From Urophycis tenuis (taxonomy: Eukaryota > Chordata > Actinopteri > Gadiformes > Phycidae), in contig JAXIVH010000098.1 in assembly GCA_036785325.1 (NCBI GenBank), forward strand, positions 586,001-650,000: 64,000 nucleotides of DNA, read 5' to 3'. Of the stretch, positions 1 through 10,557 are shown in pieces. A program made the translations under genes and the position numbers. The notes beneath the pieces were generated by a model. That model was not told where the DNA came from. It worked only from the letters and a program-made list of their open reading frames with translations, and searched no databases. The first letter of the stretch is position 1. Every line of letters begins with the position of its first letter.

Positions 1-284
1 ACCCCCCCAGCTGCGCGCTTGACAGTTCACTAGTAGTATAAAGGCTCAGTCAGCACTGTGTTTTAGTCATTTTTGTATAAATGCTTTCTGAAAACTCCTC
101 AACCCCATTTACTATGACACATTGTGTCATCAACATTCATATCAGTACCAGCAGTTTGTAAGTAATTTGTCAGTAATTGATATGTCATAAATTGGTTCTC
201 AAAATTCACCAGATTGATGCATTTAAATGAAATCTACTGAATTTTTTCTCCCGGGGGGGCAAGCCCCCGGACCCCCCTAGAGGA
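1..284. other. Non-coding flank left of a hAT remnant
   Basis: I see no gene here. A G/C-rich palindromic patch (CCCGGGGGGGCAAGCCCCCGG, about 251-271) lies just before the transposase fragment. It is most likely internal sequence of the same decayed hAT element. Confidence 0.3.
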
Positions 285-1159
285 TTGCGAGCCCCCCACC
301 ATAGTCTACAAAAATCCTGTGGGAAACACTGCTTGTGGCACATGCACTCACTAATGTCCGTGTTCCTCAATCATATCCAAGAAATGGAAAGGGAGAACAA
401 CTCCATCATGGAGGTGAAGAAAATATTGAGCAGCATCCACATTTTAATTGAACGAAAAAACAATTTCATGTCCCTCAAAGTTAAGGGACTGCTGGCCGAA
501 AATCGCAGAGAAGGGCTTGAAGCGGGCTGTGACAAGTTCATAGCTGATGTGCTCGGCATGTACAGTTCATGTTTGGAGTATCTGGAGAAGTGGATGACAC
601 CTATGGAGGAGTTCTCACCTTTCATGTGGATGGACATGAGTGAGCCTCCAAAGTGGAATGATGTGGAGGCCTGCATCAAGTACCTTGGAGAGAAGGGGGT
701 GCCAATTGATGATGTTAAATGCTTTGACCAAGTTCCCAATCTAAAAAAAGTTGTGGAAAGCTGCAGTGATGAAGAATTCATGGGCCTGCAGGTGCACCAG
801 AAGTGGACCAAATACTTTGAGAAGTCCAAAAGCATTGCATGCTACTCAGAACTGCTGAAGATGGCACAGTTTGTCTTTGCACTTCCGCCTCACAATGCAA
901 ATGTGGAGTTTTTTCACTGATGCAGAGCCAGTGGACAAAGGAGAGGAACCAGCTCTCAGTTAAATCATTGAAAGGGATCCTATTTGTGCAATACAATTTC
1001 AAGAATATGTCTTGCAAGGACTTTCATACGTATGTGTTGAGCCACAAGAAACTGCTGAGAAAGATCAGCTCTACAGCAAAATATAAATGGGCAAAGAAGG
1101 ACGAGGAAGAAAAACCAGGCGAAGAGGAAAAACCAGACGAAGAGGAAGATGAGGATTAA
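285..1159 (+). pseudogene. hAT-family transposase C-terminal fragment, frameshifted
   Basis: This is the C-terminal part of a transposase of the hAT superfamily (DDE cut-and-paste). A first frame covers 285-920 and a second covers about 905-1159. The join falls inside the hAT dimerisation block: residues NANVE end one frame and VFSLMQSQWTKERNQLSV continue in the other, so an indel near 905-917 broke the gene. The tail is very acidic, with repeated EEKP/DEEE. No N-terminal zinc finger or catalytic core lies upstream in the window. A likely 3' terminal repeat of the element is at 1689-1726. Assignment to the hAT C-terminal domain rests on the FSLM-x3-W-x2-ERN-x2-SV pattern. The exact family is not resolved. 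Confidence 0.7.
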
Positions 1160-1688
1160 GCAGGAAAGTAAAGATGGTCTATCGATATTTTTGTATTTTT
1201 GCTAATACACAAGAGGTATTTTTTGTTAATTGGCCAATTTGTTAATTTATTTCTTCCAATAGCTAATTGTTAATTAGCTCATTTGTTAATTTATTTTTTT
1301 TAAATAGCCTACAGAACAGACATTATTTTGTTCATTACTGTGGCTAACTGAGTATCATATGTTATTTGGAGAGAGTTATTAACTGTTGTTGTTAAGTGAT
1401 GGATGTTTAGATAAGACATTTTTTTCTTTCAATGTGCTATTCATTCATTACAGAAATTGTTTGAATTTTGAATAAATACATTTCTTAATAAAATTATCAT
1501 TTGTTCTTATTGTTGTTGACTTTTACTGAATTTTTGGTAAGCCAACTGTAAATATGTTATTGTAGGATTACGTAGGCCTATGTTAAGTGAGTGCATGCCA
1601 GAGACATAATGTTTTTAAAGCAGCATCCTCCATATGCATGCATGGGAACAGAGATCCCCCCCCCCCCCCCCCGCCGCCGTGCTCCAAG
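1160..1688. other. AT-rich 3' region of the hAT remnant with a poly-C run
   Basis: No open frame is convincing. AATAAA-like motifs near 1471-1492 could be the old transposon's polyadenylation signals. A 17-base C run occupies 1656-1672. Confidence 0.4.
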
Positions 1689-1726
1689 GTGTCCTGGTTT
1701 TCCCAAATGAAAATATGGTCACCCTA
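1689..1726 (+). repeat. Probable hAT 3' terminal inverted repeat
   Basis: The stretch ending ATATGGTCACCCTA reads in reverse as TAGGGTGACCATAT, the style of terminal repeat found on many vertebrate hAT elements. It follows the hAT transposase C-terminus and abuts the left end of the next element at 1731. No matching 5' end is inside the window, so the duplication cannot be checked. Confidence 0.5.
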
Positions 1727-2131
1727 ATATTAGGGTTTTTCAGTTGACGTGTCGGGTCACGTGACATTTTGTTTATCTACGTCATGGTAGGCAAGGAGCT
1801 ATCAAACCAAAGATTCTGTGTCAAACTGTCAGCTGTCATATGTGTAGCGTCTTTAGTGATAATAAGTATCTATCTCAAGTCTATTTATTATTTTAATTTA
1901 TGACAACATGGAGAAACATGACGAAGACCAATGTCATTGTAGTTACCTTACACATGAACGTTATTCAACAAAGTAAAGTTAACTCGATGTGTTGATCCGT
2001 ACACAATTCCTTTAGACGGAATGGTTGCCATAACCGCTGAAGTTAGATATCCTGATGTGCGATATCATGATGTCTATCATTATTTAATAAATACGCCTTC
2101 CCCTTACACTGGGGCTGATTTAAAAGCCTAT

Positions 2132-2511
2132 TGTCACACCAACTCCTCCCTCTCTACCTCGATCGGCGTCGCCTGTCTATTGATCACCGGTCCCGGCACT
2201 ACAACCCCCAGAATCCCCGGTGGCCATTAGCAGCCACCTGTGTCTAATTCCCAATGTGTCTCACCTGTGTCTTGTTTGTTTCCCTACTTAACCTCGTGTG
2301 TCAGTCTCCCCTTTTTGAGTGGTTGCGTGTGTAATGTATTGAGTGTATTGTATGTCGTATCTGGACGTACTTTGTCTTTGTGATTTGACAAACGCACACA
2401 CCTCGCTGTGTGCGCCTGTGCCGGTTTCGTCCGGCACTGAATTAAACTCTGTTCCACCATTTACGCTGCTTGGTCTCGCGCTTGTCTCCACTCCACCCCG
2501 TAAGTGTCACA
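2132..2511 (+). repeat. 5' LTR of the Gypsy element
   Basis: It begins TGTCACACC and ends AAGTGTCACA, with TG...CA borders. By eye it differs from the 3' copy at about eight of 380 positions, and both copies have the same length. Confidence 0.93.
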
Positions 2512-5500
2512 GAACCACTCACCCACTTTGCCGGTCCAGTGGATGTGGCCTTGGGGGATCATCGAGGTGATGACGCTTTTCGTCATCTCCCCCTCCAATC
2601 ACGCCCTCATCCTGGGCTTACCCTGGCTCACCTCCAACAACCCCACCATCAACTGGAGGAGGAGAGAGATCCATCTACCACCACCCATCCCCCCGTCAAC
2701 CACGTCGCTGGTAACATGTGCCTCCACACCGGTCGAGAGCCCCTCCACCGTAGCCAGCCAACCCATCCCCGAGGAATATCGGGAGCTGGCTGCGGTGTTC
2801 AGCAAGACCCGAGCCACGTGCCTCCCACCGCATCGTCCGTGGGACTGTGCAGTCGACCTTCTGGCCGGTACTTCGCCGCCCCGGAGTCGTGTGTACCCAC
2901 TGTCCCACACGGAGCACCAGGCCATGGAGAGGTTCCATGGAGGAGGCCCTGCGGCAGGGGTTCATCCGCCCCTCCACCTCACCCGCTGCCGCGGGGTTCT
3001 TCTTTGTGGAGAAGAAGGACGGTGGGTTACGCCCCTGCATCGACTACCGGGGCCTGAATAGCATCACGGTGAAGTACCGGCACCCACTCCCTCTGGTCCC
3101 TAATGCCCTGGACCAGCTGCGGGGGGCGAGGTTTTTCACCAAGCTCGACCTCCGCAGCGCCTACAACCTGGTCCATATCCGGGAGGGAGACGAGTGGAAG
3201 ACGGCCTTCAACACGTCCAACGGTCTCTACGAGTAACTAGTGATGCCCTATGGCCTGGCGAATGCCCCGTCTGTATTCCAGGCGTTCATAAATGACGTGC
3301 TCCGTGACATGCTGGGTAAATATGTCATCGCATATATTGATGACATATTAATGTACTCTCCATCTAGGGCCCAGCATGTCCGGCACGTTCACCGGGTCCT
3401 GGGGCGTCTACTTGGGTACTCGTTGTACGTGAAGTTGGAGAAGTGCCAATTCCACCAGACCACCGTCTCCTTCCTGGGGTACGTGATCGGGCCAGAGGGG
3501 GTGCGAATGGAGACATCGAAGGTCGACGCCGTTACCAGCTGGCCGTTCCCACGGACCGTCAAGGAACTCCAACGATTCCTCGGGTTCGCCAACTTCTACC
3601 GCCGGTTCATAAGAGGCTTCAGTAGCAGCGCCGCCCCTCTCACCTCTCTCCTCCCCGGAGGCGGCGTTTGGGAAGCTGAAGAGGACCTTCACCACCGCAC
3701 CAGTACTTCGGCTTCCCGACCCCGCCTGTCCATTTGTGGTAGAGGTGGACGCCTCCGAGGTCTGGGTGGGGGCGGTGCTGTCTCAGCGCTCGGGGGAGCC
3801 AGAGAAACTAAGACTGTGTGCTTTTTTTTCCCGCAAGCTCAGCGCCCCCGAGTGGAACTACGACGTGGGAGATCGGGAGCTATTGGCGGTGAAGTTGGCA
3901 CTCGAGGAATGGAGGCACTGGCTCGAGGGGGCTCTCCATCCGTTCCTGGTCCTGACCGATCACCGCAACCTGGAGTACCTCCGCTCAGCGAAACGGCTTA
4001 ATCCGCGTCAAGCCAGGTGGGCCCTCTTCTTCGTGCGGTTCCAGTTTACCATCTCCTATCGCCCAGGCAGCAAGAACACCAAAGCCGACGCCCTGTCACG
4101 GAGGTACAACTCCGACTCGGTCCAAGAGGGGCCGACTACCATCCTCCCCGAAGTCGTGTTGGCGTGCCCCATACAATGGGACCTGGATGAGGACCTCACG
4201 CGAGCACGGCGTCAGGAGCCCGGCCCTCCTGGTTGCCCCCCGGGTCGGGAGTACGTGCCCCTGGCGCTCCGTGACAGGGTCATCGCCTGGGCGCATACAT
4301 CGACCGCCACGGGACACCCTGGAGCCGCGCGGACCGGTCACCTCCTCGCACAGAGGTTCTGGTGGCCCCACCTGGCCGCTGACGTGGAGGCGGCCTTTCG
4401 GTCCTGCTCCCTCTGCGCCACCACCAAGATGCCACGCCAACTACCGGCAGGGAGGTTACTTCCCCTGCCGATCCCTCAGAGGCCGTGGACCCACATAGCC
4501 GTGGACTTCGTTATGGACCTGCCGGTCTCTGAGGGACAAACGGTAATCTTGGTGGTGGTCGACAGATTCTCTAAACAATGTCGATTCCTCCCCTTCCCAC
4601 GCCTCCCCACTGCACTCCATGTTCCAGCACGTGTTCCGGACTTATGGCCTTCCGGAGGACGTCGTCTCGGACCGGGGACCCCAATTCATCTCCCGGGTGT
4701 GGGAGGCGTTCTTCCAGCGGTTGGGTGCCACAGTGAGCCTCACCTCTGGATACCACCCGGAGGCGAATGGGTAGGCGGAGAGGACCATCCAGGAGTTGGG
4801 GAGGTTCCTCCGGACCCACTGCCACGACCACCAGCACGACTGGGCCCGGTTTTTGCCCTGGGCGGAGTACGCCCAGAATTCCCTGAGGAGTGCATCGACG
4901 GGCATCACTCCTTTCCAGTGCGTGCTGGGACGGCAACCTCCTCTCTGTCCCTGGAGCCCAGACCAGACCGGTATCCAGGCCGTAGATGACTGGTTCCGTC
5001 GAGCCGAGCGCACCTGGCAGCGCACCCACACCCAGCTGCGTCGGGCCGTGCGGCGCCAGAAGACCCAGGCGGACCGTCATCGTGCTCCGGCTCCGAACTA
5101 TCGGCCTGGGGACCGCGTCTGGCTGTCCACCAGGGACCTCCGCCTCCGACTGCCCTGCCGGAAGCTCAGTCCCCGGTTCATCGGGCCCTTCAAGATCCTC
5201 CGGAGGGTCAACCCCGTCTCAGTCACGCTTCAGCTCCCTGCGCACTACCGGATCTCACCCACTTTCCATGTCTCTCTCCTCAGGCCGGGGATCAGAGGCC
5301 CACTGGCGGATGCGGTTCCCCCAACTGAACCACCACCGGCCCTGGAGATTGAGGGCGCACCGGCGTATAGCGTTCGAGCCCTCCTAGACTCCAGGATCCG
5401 AGGGGGCCGCATCCAGTACCTAGTGGACTGGGAGGGGTACGGCCCGGAGGAGCGCGGCTGGGTGCCACGCCACGACATACTGCACCCCGGACTCATTCAA

Positions 5501-5578
5501 GAGTTCCACCGTGCGCACCCAGAAAGACCAGCACCGCGCCCTCGGGGTCGCCCTCCTGGTGGGCGGAGACGCGCCTTA
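2512..5578 (+). pseudogene. pol: Gypsy pol (protease end-RT-RNase H-integrase-chromodomain), degenerate
   Basis: Domains appear in Gypsy order. A protease tail (ALILGLPWLTSNNPTI, about 2600-2660) precedes RT motifs LDLRSAYN, MPYGLANAP and YIDDIL (3147-3350). RNase H shows VEVDAS and LTDHRNLEY (about 3740-3980). The integrase zinc finger has GHPG, then C-x2-C in SCSLCATTK, and the core has AVDFVMDLP and VVVDRFSK. The chromodomain has YLVDWEGYGPEERGWVP. Breaks I can see are a frame change near 2920, a nonsense codon at 3234-3236 just before MPYGLANAP, a frame change near 3650-3740, another near 4610 and a nonsense codon around 4771. The chromodomain places it among chromoviruses. Confidence 0.9.
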
Positions 5579-5590
5579 GGGGGGGGGTAC
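5577..5590 (+). promoter_or_regulatory. Polypurine tract of the Gypsy element
   Basis: TTAGGGGGGGGGTAC lies directly before the 3' LTR start, the position at which plus-strand DNA synthesis is primed. Confidence 0.75.
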
Positions 5591-5970
5591 TGTCACACCA
5601 ACTCCTCCCCCTCTACCTCGATCGGCGTCGCCTGTCTATTGATCACCGGTCCCGGCACTACAACCCCCAGAATCCCCGGTGGCCATTAGCAGCCACCTGT
5701 GTCTAATTCCCAATGTGTCTCACCTGTGTCTTGTTTGTTTCCCTACTTAACCTCGTGTGTCCGTCTCCCCTTTGTGAGTGGTTGCGTGTGTAATGTATTG
5801 AGTGTATTGTATGTCGTATCTGGACGTACTTTGTCTTTGTGATTTAACAAACGCACACACCTCGCTGTGTGCGCCAGTGCCGGTTTCGTCCGGCACTGAA
5901 TTAAACTCAGTTCCACCATTTACGCTGCTTGGTCTCGCGCTTGTCTCCGCTCAACCCCGTAAGTGTCACA
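5591..5970 (+). repeat. 3' LTR of the Gypsy element
   Basis: Same borders and length (380 bp) as the 5' copy, followed immediately by the CCTAT target duplication. Confidence 0.93.
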
Positions 5971-6563
5971 CCTATAAATTGCTCGATGCTTATAATTTTG
6001 TAATCAATGGGTGGGTGAGGAACATTTTAATTAAGCAAACGGCGGATGAAATCTTCACAAAAACGGCATCGGTAAGTAGCGTTACGTTACAGCTATGCTT
6101 ATCTATTTTTGATCATTTCAATGAACCTGGCCATGTTCTTGTAAATAGCGACTTTGACTTAACATATTGTGTGACTAGAAAATCTGACTTCTCTAATGAG
6201 AGTTTCCAAATCTTCTCAACGTCTTGTATAGCTGAAAAGGCTCGGCTACCAGGAGTAAGGACTAAGCTATGACCTCACCTCAAGGCTACTGTGTGTAGGC
6301 CTACTTTGACACTGTTACTGACTTGAATTAATAGTTAATTCAATTCACATTATGGGTGTGACAGAACATGAGCCAGCATAGTATTTAAATGTTTTGTACA
6401 TTTTTTCAGCAAACCTTTACAGCTGAATACAGAAAATCCTCAAATTTCATATAGGCCTAATTTCTTAAAATAGCAAGATTACACATTTAAACAAAAAAAA
6501 ACTATTTGGATATTGAATAAGTGGTGTGGTGCACATATAATTCATACCTCTATATCTCAACAG

Positions 6564-7157
6564 GTATTCCATTCACAATCCCTGAATAAGGAGCCATTGA
6601 AAGCATGGCTGGAAGCAAAAACGGATGGCACCATCGTTACAGCCCACTGCACATGTAAAGCTGGACTGAGTGAAGCATGTTCTCAAATTGCAGCCGTGGC
6701 ATTTGCCCTGTACATTTATGCAAAGTCCAAGCAGGATGTCAGTATAACTCAGTTGCCTTGCTCATGGTTGGGGAACTCGTCTATTAGGGAAAGTCCGGCC
6801 CAGTTTGCTACCCTTGCTGATACTGATTTCACTCACCCTGCCTCAAAATTGAAATCTGTCCTTCACGCACAGCAAGAACCACCCAGAGAAGCACTTGTAC
6901 AAAGGAAGCCAATCGTAGCTTCAACTGATGTTGAGAGAACTGAATTCTACAGAAATCTACATTCAGCCAACCCAAATGCTGCACTTCTCTCCATTCTTCC
7001 AACATACTGTGAAGCATTCATTCCCAAATCACACTACATCCCGAAGCCACTTACATCACTATACACCACAGAGAATTTGCAGAAAGACTACAATGAGCTT
7101 CTGGAAGAGAGCGACAAGATTTTTAGTGGAGATCAGCTTAATATCACAGAACATCAG
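6564..7157 (+). pseudogene. SWIM zinc-finger exon of the transposon companion gene
   Basis: The exon follows an acceptor (CTCAACAG) and ends at a CAG|GTAACC donor. It is 594 nt, so 198 codons in phase 0. It continues the preceding exon at FTKTAS|VFHSQSLNK. Near its start HCTCKAGLSEACSQIAA fits the SWIM pattern C-x-C-x(n)-C-x-H, but the final histidine is a glutamine here, so metal binding is doubtful. Beyond residue 60 the sequence is polar and unassigned. The YqaJ-like exonuclease exon expected further on is not found: the next coding sequence (7292) is an unrelated hAT piece. Confidence 0.6.
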
Positions 7158-7291
7158 GTAACCTATTTTACTTTACCTGAATTTCACCACTTAATAGGCT
7201 AATATTTATTTTCAAGCATTATTAAGCATTTCCAGTAGTTTTTTCCAGCATTTTTCAATACAAACCTTAAGTGTCATTGCATCTTAATTGA

Positions 7292-7738
7292 CTGGACAGC
7301 GAAAACCGCCAGTTCCAGCCAGAATGGACAGAAAGGTTTGCGTTCTTTCTACCACCGTCCAGCACTCGCCCTCTGTGCATAATATGTCAAGAAACTGTCG
7401 CGGCAATAAAAATGTGCAATGTGAAACGACACTATGGAAAAAAACACAAGCATTTTGAAGAGACACTTCCGCAAAACTCCGAGATCAGAACAACAAAATT
7501 AAATGCTCTTAAAGCATCATATCAAACATCCAACCGAATCCTCCACACTTCTTTGACAAAACAGCAAAAGGCAACGCAATGCTCCCTTAGAGAAGCGTGG
7601 GTTTTGGCGAAGCACATGAAGCCATTCACGGATTCAGAGGTAATGAAAGAATGCATGATTGATGTGATGGACACGTTGCTTGAAGGCAAAGAAAAAGAGG
7701 AAATAAAAGCCAAAATTCAAATAATCCCACTGTCTTGA
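7292..7738 (+). pseudogene. SPIN-DOC/GTF2IRD2-type hAT transposase N-terminal fragment
   Basis: In one frame the segment encodes DSENRQFQPEWTERFAFFLP, a zinc finger (CIICQETVAAIKMCNVKRHY followed by GKKH), and the downstream helices with CSLREAWVLAKHMKPFTDSE, before a stop at 7736-7738. This is the N-terminal architecture shared by the transposon-derived host genes GTF2IRD2 and SPINDOC. No catalytic core follows, because the ZBED-type hAT inserted at 7786. A terminus matching this family (GAGTACCCCTG) appears at 12853-12863, so the remnant probably spans 7292-12863 around that insertion. An initiator methionine is not clear. Confidence 0.65.
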
Positions 7739-7777
7739 ACAGGGTTATGCTTGGTTTTATTAAGTTATTAATTTTAA

Positions 7778-7785
7778 TTTATGCC
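7778..7785 (+). repeat. Left copy of 8-bp hAT target duplication (TTTATGCC)
   Basis: TTTATGCC lies directly before the terminal repeat TAGAGATGCACCGAT. The identical octamer follows the other end at 12655-12662. An 8-bp duplication is the hallmark of hAT insertion. Confidence 0.9.
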
Positions 7786-7945
7786 TAGAGATGCACCGAT
7801 AGATTGGCTGGTGACCGGAATCGGCCGATTTTCACGTGATCGGCCATGACCGGCGACCGGCCGGTCAGTCTGACATATGCCGATTTTATGCCGGTCAAAT
7901 GCACTCGGGCGCCGCTTCATTAACATCGGGCAACATCAGCATCAC

Positions 7946-8885
7946 ACGCAGTGGCGGTTTTAGGCATGGGCAGACCGGGCAGCCGCCCAGGGCGGCACTT
8001 TGGGGGGGGCGGCACGAGAACTTAAAAAAAATATATATATTAATAATCTGCGCCGCGAAGCGCCTAGACCATTTTCGAGGCCTACGTCATCACTGACTGC
8101 GCACGCATTGTTGGCCCAAAACAAAGCCGCCACACACACACAGTGCAGATACTGAAGAGATAAACATGCCATCCTGCTGTGTGTACGGTTGTACAAATAG
8201 AATAGATTCAAAAACTCATAAGTTTTACGCTATTCTGAGAGGGAATCGGCCATTCCAAAAAAATAGGAGATGTTTGTGGTTACAAGCAATAAAACGGACT
8301 GACTGGACTGAGGACATCATCAAGAATGCCCGTGTTTGTGGCGCCCACTTCATATCTCGTAAGTTATCGTGACCATCCATTTACTTATCTCGAAAAAAAC
8401 GCCTGGCTAGTGTCTTTACAAATGTGCATTAAATGTCCGTGAATCCTAGAATAATAATCGTTGCATAATGAGTTGTAGGCTAGCTAACTCGCAGAGTTGT
8501 AGTGTAATTCATGTGGGCTAACGTGAACGCTAGCTTCATGTTCTGTGGTATGTCTGTCGGCCAGGCAGGTTTCCCCCATAATATCTCGCAACACAAGCAT
8601 CTGAATGTGTTATTTGGTTTAGGTTGACTTAAAAGTCTTGAAAATGTGTAGGTGTTAATAAATGTCATGGAATTGTAGAATGGGTTGAGTATTGGGTAAC
8701 TAGCTGCTAAGTGTTTGCTTCTGTGTAGTTGCTATGACAATCTACCTCAATGGTGTAGGGGGCTAGCACTACTGCTAGACTGTTCCAAATAATATTCGGC
8801 TAATGTGTGTCTTTCTTATTTTACAGGTGAGATGTCACTGGACCACCTGAGTCCTGATTTTGTGCCCTCCATTAAAATGACTTAA
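7946..8885 (+). pseudogene. THAP-domain gene fragment inside the hAT element
   Basis: Two exons make a short, closed reading frame of 83 codons. Exon 1 (8166-8358) starts MPSCCVYGCTN and ends near CGAHFIS at a C|GTAAGT donor. Exon 2 (8827-8885) follows TTTTACAG and reads EMSLDHLSPDFVPSIKMT then stops. The C-x4-C...C-x2-H pattern and the AHF and PDFVPS motifs define a THAP zinc finger. It is most likely from another DNA transposon: the sequence CAGTGGCGGTTTTAGG at about 7946 resembles an element end, but I could not find the partner end. No catalytic domain is attached. Confidence 0.55.
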
Positions 8886-9553
8886 AGGCGGTACTGTGTG
8901 TGCGTCTTCATTTAATAATAGAAACGAACATAAAACAGGAGGGAATCCTGTCTATCTATCATGTCACTATGTGGGGATTTGGCAAATTGTCGCCCCCTGC
9001 AGCTGTGTTTGTGTAAAAAAAAGTGGGTTTTTTTCTTGGGGGGGGGGGCTGGCGCTCGGAGTGAAGATGTCGTCGTATGTTGTCGTCGTTTGTCGCAGTT
9101 CACGTGAGTTGTCGTCTGTCTGTTTCTGTATCTGTGCTTTGGTTACAATTAAAAGAGCAAAAGTACTCTTGCCTGCCTCGCCTCTCTGCATTTGGGTCCA
9201 ACCCCTCCGCAACTTCGTGACAGAACCGCTACTGATCACACTTGCACACGGAACGCACATGTAGGAAACCTGAGTCGTGAGTGAAGATGTCAGCTATTTG
9301 GAAATTCTTCAGCGTGTGTAAACAAGACAACAAATTTGCAATATGCAACACATGCAAGGAAAAGGTAGGACGTGGAGGGACGACACCAAAAACCTTTGGC
9401 ACAACAAATTTAATCAGACACTTGAGACATCACTCAGCTGAATTTCTAAAGTTTGACGAAGCTAGCAAAGGCCAACACTCAGGGGCTAAACAGCAAGCTC
9501 GAACTAGCACGGGGACATCCACCTCTGTTAGCTTTGTTAAACAAGGAGAAGAG

Positions 9554-10557
9554 TAGGGCTGGGTTGAAAAGATCGATCTGCCGATTTTAAATCGATTCTC
9601 CTTTTAATTCCCACAGATCGATTCGTACGTCCAAAGATCGATTTTTTATATATATAAATATATATTTATGTGTGTGTGTTTAATTGTTTTTTCCGCGGTG
9701 ACCTTCAACCTCACGCGTGACTTCGCGCAGATACTTCCGTGTGCGAGATAGGGGTGGCACGGTTTTTGAAAACTGCTCCGAACCGTGCGGATGGCATGTC
9801 ACGGTTCGGAATGCGTGTTCGTCGTACGTTCCTACGGTTCAGGCTAGGGCTGGGCGATTAATTGAATTTCGATTTTGATTACGATTTTGGCTTCCCTCGA
9901 TCATTAAATCAAGATAATCGTAATAAAACGATCATTCTGCCATCCGCCGTGTTTTGTGTGGTAAATGGAGCGAACCCTTCTTTCTCCACCTGCGCACTCC
10001 GCTGCGCCCCGCCCCCGCCTGAAAACTTGCAAGATATGTCACGCGACCGTGTCTGCACCTCAAGCGAATACGGCCAATACGATCTATTTAACCACTTAAA
10101 AGTCCGCACACAGAGTAATACATGACCAAGCAATGAAGGAATAAATGAAAAGCTCCTCCACTCCTGCCACCGCAACACAGTCCTCAATTAAGGAGACCCT
10201 ATACAATGCCACCCCATATCCAGCCAGCTCCCGCAGGCATAAAGAAATAACAGATGCAATCGCATACACGATTGCCAAAGACATGTGCCCTATCAGCACC
10301 GTTAGCGACCCGGCGTTCAATAAACTGATAAACACATTGGACGAGCGGTATGTGTTACCACCATAGGTTACCACCACGTCACCATTTCAGTAGAATTGCG
10401 CTGCCTGCGCTTTATGACGAATGTCATAAAGTCATACCAATTCAAACTGGTGTTGGATCGGATCGGATCGAATCGAATCAAATCGAAACAATCGATTCTG
10501 AATCTTAAGAATCGGAATCGAATCGATTCTTGAAATTTGAATCGATACCCAGCCCTA
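9554..10557. mobile_element. Nested non-autonomous hAT element within the hAT transposase gene
   Basis: Termini are TAGGGCTGGG (9554) and CCCAGCCCTA (ending 10557). GAGAAGAG is duplicated at 9546-9553 and 10558-10565. Subterminal regions are full of ATCGAT words on both sides. Inside lie two more partial hAT 5' ends (ATAGGGGTGGCACGGTTTTT near 9747 and TAGGGCTGGGCGATTAATTG at 9846) and a transposase scrap, so it is itself composite. Confidence 0.9.
10145..10366 (+). pseudogene. Second ZBED-type hAT transposase fragment
   Basis: The fragment encodes SSIKETLYNATPYPASSRRH then KEITDAIAYTIAKDM and NKLINTLDERYVLP, the segment that follows the BED finger in ZBED-type transposases. A BED-finger tail (QYDLFNHLK) lies just upstream in another frame. 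It is only 73 residues and lies inside the nested element. Confidence 0.6.

Larger units (their letters stand above)
2132..5970 (+). mobile_element. Ty3/Gypsy chromodomain LTR retrotransposon, gag-deleted
   Basis: Two 380-bp LTRs flank a 3.1-kb interior that encodes, in order, a protease remnant, reverse transcriptase, RNase H, integrase and a C-terminal chromodomain (5375-5530). Host DNA carries a perfect 5-bp duplication, CCTAT, at 2127-2131 and 5971-5975, so this is the original insertion and not a rearranged copy. No primer binding site or gag is present: the 5' LTR runs directly into the protease end. A purine tract lies before the 3' LTR. Several frameshifts and stop codons make it non-autonomous. 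Confidence 0.95.
2016..6071 (+). pseudogene. First recognisable exon of SWIM/YqaJ-type companion gene, split by a Gypsy insertion
   Basis: The exon starts after an acceptor (TTTAG at 2011-2015), encodes a peptide containing VYHYLINTPSPYTGADLKAY, and is interrupted at 2131 by the Gypsy element. It resumes after the second CCTAT copy (5971-5975) in the same frame with LLDAYNFVINGWVRN and ends at 6071 before a GTAAGT donor. The phase-0 end joins the exon at 6564. This protein family, often annotated as uncharacterised SWIM/YqaJ proteins in fish, is a recurrent companion of THAP-type DNA transposons. The gene cannot make a normal product because of the insertion and its missing 3' half. Confidence 0.6.

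Noticed and set aside
8166..8885. Host THAP gene
   Set aside because: It is only a THAP finger, sits within a hAT element with clear duplications, and has no conserved partner domain.
9020..9260. Solo LTR upstream of the hAT BED exon
   Set aside because: The CTTCGTGACA end looks LTR-like but I could not find a matching start or duplication.
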